In this document: piece by piece, positions 1 through 12,667 of the stretch
Position numbering within the stretch: the first letter of the stretch is position 1
Layout: each line of letters starts with the position of its first letter
Assembly (NCBI GenBank): GCA_949318235.1
Contig: OX439127.1
Location: 3,917,413-3,981,412, forward strand
Source of the DNA: Ecdyonurus torrentis
Lineage: Eukaryota; Arthropoda; Insecta; Ephemeroptera; Heptageniidae
Reading direction: 5' to 3'
Length of the DNA stretch: 64,000 nt
Position numbers and translations under genes: made by a program
Notes under the pieces: model-generated
What the model was told of the DNA's origin: nothing
The model's database searches: none
Seen by the model: only the letters and a program-made list of their open reading frames with translations

Positions 1-935
<935 letters not shown>

Positions 936-1157
936 CTTACTTCATACATTACAAAAAAATTATAATAAAATCGCCAGGATTAGCTTTTCTAATTAATAAA
1001 CATTTTGATCTGTCAGTAGTGTGGTATTTATCAAAAAGCTTCTCTTGTACTGGTAAAAATGAATTTTTTTAGACCGCAATCTTGTCAAATCACTTTTATA
1101 CATCACGTATATTTCATTTAAAATATCTCCACGAATTGTTTACAATACAGTACTAGT

Positions 1158-1210
1158 GCCGTATTTTGGATCTTTTGGCCAGTAAGCGAATTCAGCAATT
1201 GTTGCCAACA
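1158..1210. repeat. Truncated end of the GTTGGCAACC-type MITE
   Basis: This stretch resembles the right terminus of the complete element at 43245-43734. Both run from a TTTTGGATCTT/TTCGGATCTTGG-like block through AAGCGAATTC to TTGCCAACATAT. Only the outer ~50 bases are recognisable, so it is a diverged end fragment. Confidence 0.6.
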
Positions 1211-1644
1211 TATTTAAATAGTTGTTAACTGTTAATAAAATTAAAAATTTTAATTATAAAACTATCCTAATGTAATTTTGACTGAAAGTTTCATTTTTTT
1301 AAGGCTATTATTTTTTTCTATACATATGCGTTTATATTTATTTTTTAACTTGCTATAATAGGTACTTTAATTTTGTTTATGTATAAACTGAAAGTAAATG
1401 TAGTCTAAAGTCTTAGTTGTTTACTTAAATATTACGTCCATTTGTAAAATCAAAAAATAGCCAAACTGCTAGTCTTGCCAAGCCAGCGTGAAAAAATGTT
1501 TTAGCTGTTATGTAGTATTGTCTTCCATGTTAAAGATCTTTATTTCAGGATGTTTTTAAATACATTTTTTAGATCAAGATTTTAAGCAATGATCATTATT
1601 AAAAAATCTTTGTTGAATTCTATTTTATATTTGCATTTATTACA

Positions 1645-1770
1645 AATTTAATGGAGATGGCACTCAAGATAGAGTTTTGCTTTGTGTGACAAAATAAAAG
1701 ATAGACATTTTGCTACCTGTGACAAAAAACGAGATAAAAAATATTTTCGCAACAAGATTAATGTACACAA
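1645..1770. repeat. Degenerate copy of the GAGATAGGCC repeat
   Basis: The order of landmarks (GAGATGGC-CTC, TTTTGCTT, TGACAAAATA, TAGACATTTTGCT, TGACAAAAAACGAGATA, TTTTCGCAACAAGAT) follows the repeat inside the foldback at 2391-3952, around 2759-2870. The match is imperfect, so this copy is older. It lies upstream of the BACK exon, presumably in the intron of that gene. Confidence 0.65.
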
Positions 1771-1972
1771 TCTTGATAGCGTAGTTTATAAATTAAAAAA
1801 TTGAAAATGCAAACTCAGTAATAAAATTAAACCGGATGTTTTACCAATTCTATATATTTTTATATTTCTCATTATCCCCATTTATTTTTAAAGAAATATT
1901 ATATGATGTATTTTTTAATTACCACAATACAACTTTACTGTGTTATCTATATGTTAAAATTCTTTTGTACAG

Positions 1973-2362
1973 ATTCTGAGAAATAAAACAGAAGATGTAA
2001 TAAATCACCCATTCTGGATCCACAGCACATCAGACATTGTGCTTAAATTAGTCAATCAGGATTGTTTAAACCTAAAAAGCGAGCTGTCTTTGCTATCTGC
2101 ATGCGTTCGCTGGGGGAAAAGAAACACCTACAAACATAGGTCAACAAGAGAAGCAATTCAACCATTTGTACCATTCATAAGGCTCAGAAGTCTCACTACT
2201 GAAGAATTTACAAGATTTACTCTCTCAGATGAATGTGTATTTACAGACAAAGAGTGTTTAACCATTCTGCAAGCGATTTTCTCTACTACAATCAAGATGC
2301 CAAATGGGTTCTGCGAGGAAAGATTGCCTCGTAGAATATCTCAAATACTTGGCGAGATTTAA
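1973..2362 (+). CDS. Terminal exon of a BTB/BACK-domain protein (partial gene)
   Basis: The frame opens directly after a pyrimidine-rich splice acceptor (TTCTTTTGTACAG, AG at 1971-1972) in phase 0 and runs about 129 codons to TAA. The translation has the pattern of the BACK domain that follows the BTB domain in BTBD-type and Kelch-type proteins: an NKTEDVINHPFW helix, DIVLKLVNQDCLNLKSELSL, then ACVRWGKRN, a basic linker, FIRLRSLTTEEF and a final CVFTDKECLTIL helix. In this family BTB mediates dimerisation and substrate adaptors bind Cullin-3; which subfamily this is cannot be told from one exon. The BTB exons would lie upstream, outside the window. A polyadenylation signal follows within 6 bases of the stop. 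No frameshift or stop is visible, so this may be a live gene end, but an orphan duplicated exon is also possible. Confidence 0.8.
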   Translation: MLRNKTEDVINHPFWIHSTSDIVLKLVNQDCLNLKSELSLLSACVRWGKRNTYKHRSTREAIQPFVPFIRLRSLTTEEFTRFTLSDECVFTDKECLTILQAIFSTTIKMPNGFCEERLPRRISQILGEI

Positions 2363-2367
2363 GCCTA

Positions 2368-2373
2368 AATAAA
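2368..2373 (+). promoter_or_regulatory. Polyadenylation signal AATAAA
   Basis: A canonical AATAAA starts 6 bases after the BACK exon stop codon. It implies a very short 3' UTR ending near the left edge of the foldback at 2391. Confidence 0.5.
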
Positions 2374-2390
2374 ATGTTCAGATCAGTTAA

Positions 2391-3952
2391 AAGATTCTTG
2401 ATTGTTTTTGTTTCATCTGTATCAACAATTAAATAGTTAACATATTCAAATGATAATAATTGTAAAAAGAAATGTCTAGCATTAGTACGTATTCAAAGTG
2501 TGTTACTTGTGGAAACGAAAGCAAACTTAAGGAAAATAGAAAAAATTCAGGAAACAGCATTCTTTTCATTTTTCCAAGCATCGCACCAACCAGTTTAAGA
2601 TATCTAAGAAAATTACTACAGTCATACGGCCAAGAAGAATTTGCATATCTATCTTGTTGCGAAAAAAGGCCTATCTCGTATATCGTCAGTGAAAGCAAAA
2701 TGCTTATCTTGTTTTTTGTCAGTGAAAGCAAAAGGCCTATCTCGTTCCCGAACGTTATGGAGATGGCGCTCGAGATAGGCCTTTTTCTTTCACTGACAAA
2801 ATACGAGTTAGACCTTTTGCTTCCACTGACAAAATACGAGATAGGCCTTGTTTTCGTAACAAGATCTATATATCCATCAAAACGATTATTTACACTTACC
2901 GACGACGAGCATCGACAATGTTAATTTTTTGGCCACTATTCGAGTTACACTGCTGCTTAGAAAGTGTAGATATTGGTTTTGTCGGATATCTAGAATGTGT
3001 AGATCCCTGCTATTGATGTAGAACAACCGATATGTATAATATAAGATAACAAATAAATAGCGACAATCTGCACAGATGTTATTTTAAGTAACTGAACATA
3101 TTACGTTCAGTTCTTATTGGTCGATCATTTCGATATTTGCACATATTGCTCTGTTAAGTATAAACTACCACGTCTTAGATTCTCTGCAAAGAGCTGTATA
3201 TTACTACTTGATTATTGAAATACAGTTCAATAACACAATTTTAAGCAAAATTTACTTAAAATAACACCTGTGCAGATTGTCGCTATTTATTTGTTATCTT
3301 ATATTATACATCTCGATTGTTCTGCATCAATAGCAGGGATCTACACATTCTAGATATCCGGCAAAACCAATATCTACACTTTCTAAGCAGCAGTGTAACT
3401 CGAATAGTGGCCATAAAATTAACATTGCCAATGCTCGTCGTTGGTTAGTGTAAATAATCGTTCTGATGGATATATCAATCTTGTTATGAAAAAAAGGCCT
3501 ATCTCGTATTTTGTCAGTGGAAGAAAAAGGCCTATTTAGAGCGCCATCTCCATAACGTTCGGGAACGAGATAGGCCTTTTCCTTTTACTGACAAAAAACG
3601 AGATAGGCATTTTGCTTCCACTGACGAAATACGAGATAGGCCTTTTTTCGCACCATCATCGATATGCAAATTGTACATGTGCCCATTTACCTAATAAATC
3701 TTTTAAACTTCTTGGTCGTATGACTGTAGTAGTTTTCTCAAATATCTTGAACTGGATGGTGCGATGCTTGGAAAAATGAAAAGACTGCTGTTTCCTGAAT
3801 TTTTTCTATTTTCCTTAAGTTTGTTTTCACTTCCACAAGTAACACGCTTTGAATACGGTCTAATGCTAAACATTTCTTTTTACAATTATTATCATTTAAA
3901 TATGTTAACTATTTAATTGTTGGTACAGATGAAACAAAAATAATCAAAATCG
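2391..3952. repeat. Nested foldback repeat with GAGATAGGCC sub-palindromes
   Basis: The left arm (about 2391-3091) returns in inverted orientation at about 3252-3952, separated by a 160-base spacer. The arms match through several landmarks, for example GCGACAATCTGCACAG against its complement and the block coding CGNES/KLKENRKNSG. Inside each arm a shorter palindrome repeats a CCTATCTCGTATTTTGTCAGTG-like motif about four times in alternating orientation. Arms differ by scattered substitutions and small indels. No transposase is seen, so it is either a non-autonomous foldback element or an inverted local duplication. Related pieces occur at 1645, 5277 and 62225. Confidence 0.85.
2472..2680 (+). 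other. Possible captured coding fragment in foldback arm
   Basis: An ATG-started frame begins with a Cys-x2-Cys pair (KCVTCGNES), a Lys/Asn-rich stretch, then SILFIFPS and a helix-like SLRYLRKLLQSYG, before running into the GAGATAGGCC repeat. The spacing vaguely recalls the start of a THAP or other zinc-binding domain, but the Trp and second Cys/His pair expected of THAP are not seen. The mirror copy on the minus strand (about 3860-3690) keeps most residues but has Arg in place of the first Cys. I do not recognise a family; treat it as a hypothetical captured exon. Confidence 0.25.
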
Positions 3953-4364
3953 TTCAACATATCCTTTTTTGTAAAACATATCGATGATGTGTTACATTTG
4001 CTTGTATTTAGACACCTCGTTTTTACCTTACCTGAGTCAGGTAGCTAAAAGAAGCACGCAGAAGAAAGAAAACAAATCACGCAACACAGAGAGCAAGAGA
4101 GAGAGAGAGAGAGAGATAGAATAGTTACTTTTATGTTTATACAGGGAGTTTTTTTAATTCTTACTATTTTAGAGGCTGATTTCACTATTATTTTTTTACA
4201 ATTGTAACTTGATATATATCAAATTAAAGCACAAATTTTGATATTTTTAAAAATGTTTGTAAAAAGAGTTATGTCAAGTGGTTTTTATTTTAATGAGTAA
4301 GTGGCGTAAGAGTTCAGTTTTGAAGGAAAAAACTCACTATTGCGCCAGATTTGGATGTAAAAGG

Positions 4365-4622
4365 CTGGATTGGCTTAGATTGACAAAAGGTTTGGCATCG
4401 AGATCACCAGAACTCAACCCACCTGATTTTTTCTTGTGAGATGTCAAAGACAAAGTGTTTAAGACTCCAGTACAAGATATCCCAGAGTTAAAGCGATGCC
4501 ATCAGGATTAATGATTCTATTGAGTTCATCACGGCTGATGTGCTCCGTAACGCGTGTGGCTCAAACTGCAGTTTCAACTTAACAACTGCCAGGCTACAAA
4601 TGATTGCCACATTGAGAAACCT
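4365..4622 (+). pseudogene. Tc1/mariner-type transposase C-terminal remnant
   Basis: Plus-strand frames read GLASRSPELNPPDFFL then a stop, DVKDKVFKTPVQDIPELKR, EFITADVLRN, and near 4590-4620 CQATNDCHIEKP. These are in the order and spacing of the C-terminal end of a DDE transposase of the IS630/Tc1/mariner superfamily: SPDLTP-DFF around the third catalytic acid, then VKDKVF, then a CRATNGAH-like tail. It has at least one in-frame stop and frameshifts and no terminal repeats were found nearby, so it is dead. The elements at 6365 and 58082 belong to the same broad family. Confidence 0.75.
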
Positions 4623-4860
4623 TAATGTCATTTGCTTATCATCACTTTTAACTAAGAAAAAAAATTAAAAGAAGTTTTTGATTTTTTAGGAAAACGCTGT
4701 TTGCTAACGTCTGTTTTCCAAAAAAATAACTATTCGTATTGTTTTGCATCTAGTGAAAAGAAAAATCGACAAACCAAAATTTTCAGTTAGAACGAGGCGA
4801 GTTGCCAGCAAGCTTAGAATATTTGTAAGCATGTTTGCGTGTGCGGGTGTGAGTGTGAGA

Positions 4861-4878
4861 AAACAGAGAGAGAGAAAG

Positions 4879-4941
<63 letters not shown>

Positions 4942-4950
4942 GAGAGAGAG
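4861..4950. repeat. (GA)n microsatellite
   Basis: GA dinucleotide run with a few T and C interruptions. Protein-like frames here are Glu-Arg or Ser-Leu repeats and are not genes. Confidence 0.95.
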
Positions 4951-5058
4951 AGCATTGATATATATATGTGCTGCTTGCTGCTGGAGCCTAAAGTGACGCT
5001 TGCATGGTGGAACTCTCATCTCGACTCTCACTCTCACCTCAATAAAAACCCTTCGCTG

Positions 5059-5061
<3 letters not shown>

Positions 5062-5131
<70 letters not shown>
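5062..5131. repeat. (TC)n microsatellite
   Basis: Pure TC run of about 70 bases, the inverted counterpart of the shorter (AG)n at 4093-4119. Confidence 0.95.
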
Positions 5132-5136
<5 letters not shown>

Positions 5137-5276
5137 CATCTTGTGTGATCTGCTCCGCTACCTTTCTCATGCTTGCTTGTTTTCGCTACCCGACTCAGAG
5201 GAGGTAAATAGGAAGTGTTTAAATACATGCAAATGCAACACATCACTAATATGTTTCACAAACATTGATACTTCCA

Positions 5277-5395
5277 GTTCTCATTGGTCGATCATTTCAA
5301 TATTTCCACACCTTGCTATTCTTAGTAAAAACTACAACATCTTAGGTTCTCTGCATAGAGCTGTTTATTATTTAATGTTGCAATATACAAGAAAA
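5277..5395. repeat. Copy of the foldback spacer sequence
   Basis: Shares CATTGGTCGATCATTTC, TCTCTGCA-AGAGCTGT and intervening sequence with the spacer of the foldback at 2391-3952 (about 3105-3230). It is a dispersed or duplicated part of the same repeat. Confidence 0.7.
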
Positions 5396-6267
5396 GAAAT
5401 ATAGTAAGTGAGTGAGTGTGCCTTTCTCAGTTTTTACAAGTGTGCCAATTACACGTACTTACGTTATATTCAATTTTACCGCGATATATGCAATGGTGTT
5501 TAATATTTTTATTTTTATATGATTGCAACATTATTATTACGCCAGAATGCTTCTTTTTATGTTCTGGCCTTTTCTGGGTTCTTCCTATCTGTCTGTCTAT
5601 TTTATTTATTACATTATTCATTAATTTGTAGTTTAGACTAAAAAGAGTTGATAATAAAATAAATTACGTTATTAAAGACTCAAAATAGTTGTAAAAACTA
5701 AACTAAATCAAAGTTTATATAGATTTCTGAATGCTTTAATGTAAAGTAGTAGTATTACCAGTACACCACAAGGTCTTGATCTGATTTATTTATGTATCGA
5801 GATTCTTGTTATAAAGTATCCATCCTCAATTTTACCACGCGAAGCAGAATGTATATTACGTTGTTTTTTTTCACAGGAAGCAATATTTACATCTGGGTTC
5901 CAAACGTAATTTAGATGAAACTTGAATTGAACATTTTGCTTGGCGTGACAAAAAAAAAAAACAGATAGACATATTGTTTGCATAAACACCAATAAGACTT
6001 TTAACTTTCTTTATGTTGATGGACCTACCACTGATTATACTTCATTAATTAGGTGACACTTATGTACAGCCTAAGCCAAATGTTTAAGAACAGGGCAGGG
6101 CTTACCACTGCGTTTTCTCATAAAGATTACATAGTGCGGTTAAGGTTTGCCCATATACAAACAATTCTTAAACTTTTGACCAGAGCTATACGTAAATATT
6201 TATTTTTCAATCATAAAAAATTACATATATATTATACATATAATATAATATATATTATAAATGATAC

Positions 6268-6272
<5 letters not shown>

Positions 6273-6364
<92 letters not shown>
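6273..6364. repeat. (TA)n microsatellite, left flank of the transposon
   Basis: TA run with one interruption, ending directly at the terminal repeat of the element at 6365. Confidence 0.95.
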
Positions 6365-6659
6365 CAGGGTGTCCATAAAGTCTCTGAGGGTGTTTAGACG
6401 TTAATAAAACACATAAGGCTCAACGTAAAATAAACTTTTTATACATCAAATTAAAGCTTGAATTATGACAATTTTGAAAATCAAAACATAAATGCAATCA
6501 GATGATTATTAATCTTGCTGCATCAAAAACCACAAAAAAAGAGAAAATTGACGTCCGATTTGCACATTTTAACGCTTTCATCATCTGAAAAAACACATAC
6601 AGATTCAAAATTTGTAAGGTCTCACTCGAGTTTTCTGAAACATTACTTTAAAGCCTCTC

Positions 6660-7235
6660 CACTTGCACCCATTGGTAGCACGACACACGTCGAGACGAAC
6701 CTCTAGCTCGCGCGACACGTTGCGGAGAGTATGCGGAGTGATGGTCCGATAGCGGCGGTGATACGCTGCTTCAACTCACGCATGTCACGCACTTTCGTCC
6801 TGAAGACCTGGTCCTTGACGTAGCCGCAGAGATAAAAGTCGGGTGGCGTGAGATCAGAAGAACTGGGAGCCCACACCTTGGGTCCACCACGACGTAGCCA
6901 TCTGCCTAGAAACACCTGAGCCAGCTCGTCTCTGACAACGTGCGCCCAATGTGGGAGTCCTCCGTCCTGCTGGAACATGAGCTCGTAACCTCACTCCGTA
7001 ACCCCAGCAGATGAGGGATGGCGTAATTCTAAAGCATGTTCAGGTAGTTGTTCCAATGGACAGTTGGCTCGTGGAAGATGAACGGGCCGATCACACTATC
7101 GTACAGGACTGCGCACCAAATAATTGCCTTGGGACTGTCACGTTCGAACGTACCAGCTGTGTCTGGACGTTATGTGCCCCAGAAACACACGTTCTGTCAG
7201 TTATTACTTTACCACACAAATACGCAATGCACTCG
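6660..7235 (-). pseudogene. Degraded DDE transposase, C-terminal half
   Basis: On the minus strand the frames read, in order, KAIIWCAVLYDSVIGPFIF, then NNYLNML followed by a stop, then FQQDGGLPHWAHVVRDELAQ (second catalytic Asp in QQD), FLGRWLRRGGPKVWAPSSSD and LTPPDFYLCGYVKDQVF (third catalytic acid region), then MRELKQRITAAIG. There are 36 residues between the QQD Asp and the SSD Asp. The N-terminal DNA-binding half is absent, and a stop plus at least one frameshift interrupt it. The enzyme would cut and paste its own element at TA sites; this copy cannot encode a working protein. Confidence 0.85.
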
Positions 7236-7239
7236 TCTC

Positions 7240-7394
7240 CTGATCTCACGCCGCCCAACTTTTATCTCTGCGGCTACGTCAAGGACCAGGTCTTCAGGAC
7301 GAAAGTGCGTGACATGCGTGAGTTGAAGCAGCGTATCACCGCCGCTATCGGACCATCACTCCGCAGACTCTCCGCAACGTGTCGCGCGAGCTAG
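7240..7394 (+). pseudogene. Inverted second copy of the transposase 3' end
   Basis: This plus-strand stretch repeats LTPPNFYLCGYVKDQVF and the ELKQRITAAIG tail found on the opposite strand at 6703-6860, with very few differences. It is part of the right arm of the element and has no start of its own. Confidence 0.85.
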
Positions 7395-7729
7395 AGGTTC
7401 GTCTCGACGTGTGTCGTGCTACCAATGGGGAGCATGTGGAGAGGCCTTGAGGTAATGTTTCAGAAAACTCGAGTGAGACCTTACAAATTTTGAATCTGTA
7501 TGTGTTTTTTCAGATGATGAAAGCGTTAAAATGTGCAAATCGGACGTCAATTTTCTCTTTTTTTGCGGTTTTTGATGCAGCAAGATTAATAATTATCTGA
7601 TTGCATTTATGTTTTGATTTTCAAAATTGTCATAATTCAAGCTTTAATTTGATGAAAAAAAGTTTATTTTACGTTGAGCCTTATGTGTTTTATTAACGTC
7701 TAAACACCCTCAGAGACTTTATGGACACC

Positions 7730-7732
<3 letters not shown>

Positions 7733-7777
<45 letters not shown>
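7733..7777. repeat. (TA)n microsatellite, right flank of the transposon
   Basis: Continuation of the TA run interrupted by the element at 6365-7732. Confidence 0.95.
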
Positions 7778-9462
<1,685 letters not shown>

Positions 9463-9547
9463 TTATTCAATGATATACTGTAGATCTTAAAACTTTTTAT
9501 TCATAAAAGAAGAGCAATCTTCATATATCTTAATTATGTTTTATTAA

Positions 9548-11978
9548 AGGCTCTGGATACCTTAAAAAAAAGTTTTGTATACTTCAATGGGACCGAATTT
9601 CTGATGACCTGTCAAAATCGCCATCTCTCTAGCTCGCGGCATAACGTCGCACGGCACTATAACGCACTCGCCGTACTCGCTGCAGCCGCCGCAATTCCGC
9701 ACCAGGCAGTTGTGACGTAGCAACTGCCCAACTCTAGCACCCTATAACCAGGGCGTTCCCTTTTCAACCGACCCTGCAACCTTAGTATCCATGGTAATCA
9801 ATCCATCTCACTTGACAGGGGGGCCCACACTTTCATCTTTGAACTATGAAAGTTTGAAGATCCCAAATTCACCCTTTCGCCCTTTTAAGGGGTTATTAAG
9901 GTACCAATACTATTACTAGGGTGTAAAGTAAAACTCTTGAAAAAAATATAATTAACGATAACACAAATTAAAAATTTAACCTAGAAGGTGTATTTAAAGA
10001 TGAGTTATCGAAATGAAGGAACCAAAAGGTTATCTTCCACCCTCTGGGTCCACCCCTTGGGGGTCAATTAGGAGTGTACCGTATTGAAAATTAAAGTTCT
10101 TCAATTTGGACGCAGCAAACGTTGATATCAGGGTAAATTGACCTTCTGAAGACAATAGTGAGCACCAAAGGGTTATATACTCAACTCCTGAGGATTAAAG
10201 GGGCGGTTCCACCGTAAAATTAAAGTACCCCGATTTGGATGCAACAAACGTTGAAATCAGGGTAACTTGACTTCCATATAACGATGGTCAGCACCAAGGG
10301 GTTAAATAATCAACCCCCGAGGATTAAAGGGGCGTTCAACCGAAAAATTCAATTATCTCAATTTGGATGACACAAGCGTGGATGTTGGGGTAACTTGACT
10401 TCAATATAACGATGGTCAGCACCAAAGGGTTAAAACTCAACTCCTGAGAATTAAAGGAGCGGTTCAACCGAAAAATTCATTTAGCTGAAATTGGATGACT
10501 CAAGCGTTGAAGTCGGGGTAACTTGACTTTAACAAAACAAAAATGGGCACCACAGGGTTATATATTTACTTCCTGAGGAATGAAGGGGCGGTTAAACCTT
10601 AAAATTCAAGTCTTCCAATTTAGATTACACAAGCGCAAATTTCGGGGTTACTTGGGATCTCAAAAAATACTGTGAGACCAAAGGTCTGTAACTCACCCGC
10701 TGAGAATTGAAGGGGCGGCTCAACTATAACTTTCGAGTTCTCAGTTTTGGATGTGAAGAAGATCGTATGTGGAGAAACATAACTGAGAAATCAAACAATA
10801 AAACTGAACCGCCCCTTTAATTCTTAGCGAGTGAGTTATATACCTTTGGTGCTCATAGTAGTTTTTGAGAACCCAAGTAACCCAGAGATTTGTACTTGTG
10901 TAATCTAAATTGGAAGACTTGAATTTTACGGTTGAACCTCTCCTTTAATCCTCAGGAAGTAAATATATAACACTGTGGTGCCCATTATTGTTTTGTAAAA
11001 GTCAAGTTACCCCGACTTCAACGTTTGAGTCATCCAAATTGAGCTAAATGAATTTTTCGGTTGACCCGCCCCTTTAATTCTCAGGGGTTGAGTTTTAACC
11101 CCTTGGTGCTGACCATTGTTATATAGAAGTTAAGTTACCCCAACTTCCACGCTTGTGTCATCTAAATTTAGATAATTGAATTTTTTAGTTGAACCGCCCC
11201 TTTAATCCTCGGGGGTTGATTATTTAACCCCTTAGTGCTGACCATCATTATATGGAAGTCAAGTTACCCTGATTTCAACGTTTGTTGCATCCAAATCGGG
11301 GTACTTTAATTTTACGGTTGAACCGCCCCTTTAATCCTCAGGAGTTGAGTATATAACCCTTTGGTGCTCACTATTGTCTTCAGAAGGTCAATTTACCCCG
11401 ATTTCAACGTTTGCTGCGTCCAAATCGGAGAACTTTATTTTCAGTACGGTACACCCCTAAGTGACCCCCAGGGGGTGGACCCAGAGGCTGGAAGATAACC
11501 TTTTGGTTCCTTCATTAGGATAACTCATCTTTTAATACCTTCTAGGTTGAAATTTTAATATGTGTTATCGTGAGTTATATTTTTATCAAGAATTTTACTT
11601 AACACCCTAGTAATCGTATTGGTATCTTAATAACCCCTTAAAAAGGCGAAAGGGTTAATTTAGGATCTTCAAACTTTCATGGTTCAAAGATGAAAGTGTG
11701 GGCCCCCCTGTCAAGTGAGATGGATTGATTACCATGGATACTAAGGGTGCAGGGTCAGTTGAAAGGGGATCGCCCTGGTTATAGGGTGCTAGAGTTGGGC
11801 AGTTGCTACGTTACAACTGCCTGGTGCGGAATTGCGGCGGCTGCGGTGAGTACGGCGAGTGCTTTACAGTGCCGTGCAACGTTATGCCGTGAGCTAGAGA
11901 GATGGCGATTTCAACAGGTCATCAGAAATTCGGTCCCATTGACGTATACAAAACTTTTTTTTAAGGTATCCAGGGCCT
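9548..11978. mobile_element. Foldback (FB-like) element with internally repetitive arms
   Basis: Two arms of about 1.18 kb (9548 to about 10725, and about 10798 to 11978) are near-perfect inverted copies around a ~70-base centre. Ends read AGGCTCTGGATACCTT and its complement (AGGCCCTGG at the right), and each is bordered by TTAA (9544-9547 and 11979-11982), a good candidate target-site duplication. The outer ~600 bases of each arm include a GC-richer block with GCAACTGCCC and GGTAATCAATCC motifs; the inner part is made of ~128 bp tandem sub-repeats. Long inverted arms built of tandem repeats are the architecture of Drosophila FB elements. No transposase is present, so mobilisation would need an enzyme in trans. 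A frame at 11747-12055 is accidental. Confidence 0.88.
10070..11460. repeat. ~128 bp sub-repeats in the foldback arms
   Basis: Each unit contains AAAGGGGCGGTTCAACCG, an AAATTGGATG-like block, ACAAGCGTTGAAGTCGGGGT, AACTTGACTTCA and CAGCACCAAAGGGTTA. Unit starts are at about 10190, 10320, 10448, 10577 and 10704 in the left arm, and the inverted series occupies 10798-11460. Units differ from their neighbours more than from their mirror partner, so the arms were duplicated or homogenised after the units diverged. Confidence 0.85.
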
Positions 11979-12667
11979 TTAAGTACATTATCGAATGCAA
12001 GTATAGTTTTGAAAAATTGAATTTTACAAAGTATAAGCTGAACCTCATAACTTAAGCACATAGTTAAAACCATATTTTAAACATTAGACTTCTATTGAAA
12101 AATGTGAAAATTATATTTTTTTGTAAGTTTTTAAACTGGCAAAAAAGTCATATTTTCCTGCCAGCCCATGTTATTTAGTGACCATGTATGGCGTCAACTT
12201 TCAACACAACCACTTGGTGTAGCCAAAGGTATGGAGATCAAGGGTTTAGAGAGAGAGAGAGAGAATATTTTAAATACAATACTAAATCTAAATTATTGCA
12301 ATGGAATTCTTATATAAGGAAATCACGCGCTGAGTATAAATGGAGAAATTTAGTATTCATGTTTTATAATTACTATTTAACAATTTTAGTTTATTTATTT
12401 CGTAAGATTGGTTGCTTCTTCCATATTAGCGAGCAGTACTATTGTGAAAGCAAAAGTTTTGTTTAAAAAAAAAATGAAAACTAATTTTTTAATTAAAGAA
12501 TACTTCAAAAAAATTATAACAACTAATTTATCTATTGTTTAGCATATTTTTAGAGCTTTTTATTTCAATATTATACATTTTTTTGGAGAACACTAATTCA
12601 CTGACGCATGAAATATCAATTAGGAATCTTTGGGAACACTTTAACCTTCAAGATGCCGGACTAAACA

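Larger units (their letters stand above)
3983..5248. repeat. Inverted repeat with GA/TC tracts at its inner edges
   Basis: The left arm 3983-4119 and the right arm about 5062-5248 are inverted copies. Both contain a GATGTGTTACATTTGC/GATGTGTTGCATTTGC block, a TGAGTC-GGTAGC block and end inward in a (GA)n or (TC)n run. Between the arms lie a dead transposase tail and a further (GA)n tract at 4861-4950. Confidence 0.7.
6365..7732. mobile_element. Tc1/mariner-type element with inverted-duplicated 3' end
   Basis: The left end (CAGGGTGTCCATAAAGTCTC) and right end are inverted repeats, each bordered by TA, which is the target of this superfamily. The repeated arms are long, about 6365-6862 and 7237-7732, far longer than normal TIRs. 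Both arms include the last part of the transposase gene, in opposite orientations. The unique centre (about 6863-7236) holds the minus-strand middle of the transposase. The simplest reading is that the 5' half of an element was lost and replaced by an inverted copy of its own 3' end. It sits inside a TA microsatellite, which continues on both sides. Confidence 0.85.

Noticed and set aside
1973..3000. BACK exon continuing into the CxxC frame at 2472
   Set aside because: There is an in-frame stop followed by AATAAA, and no donor was found near the exon end, so the two are treated as separate.
4783..5148. Glu-Arg and Ser-Leu rich open frames
   Set aside because: They read through GA/TC microsatellites and have no complex sequence.
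11747..12055. 102-codon plus-strand frame
   Set aside because: It lies in the right arm of the foldback, has no family-like pattern, and runs through the element end into flanking DNA.
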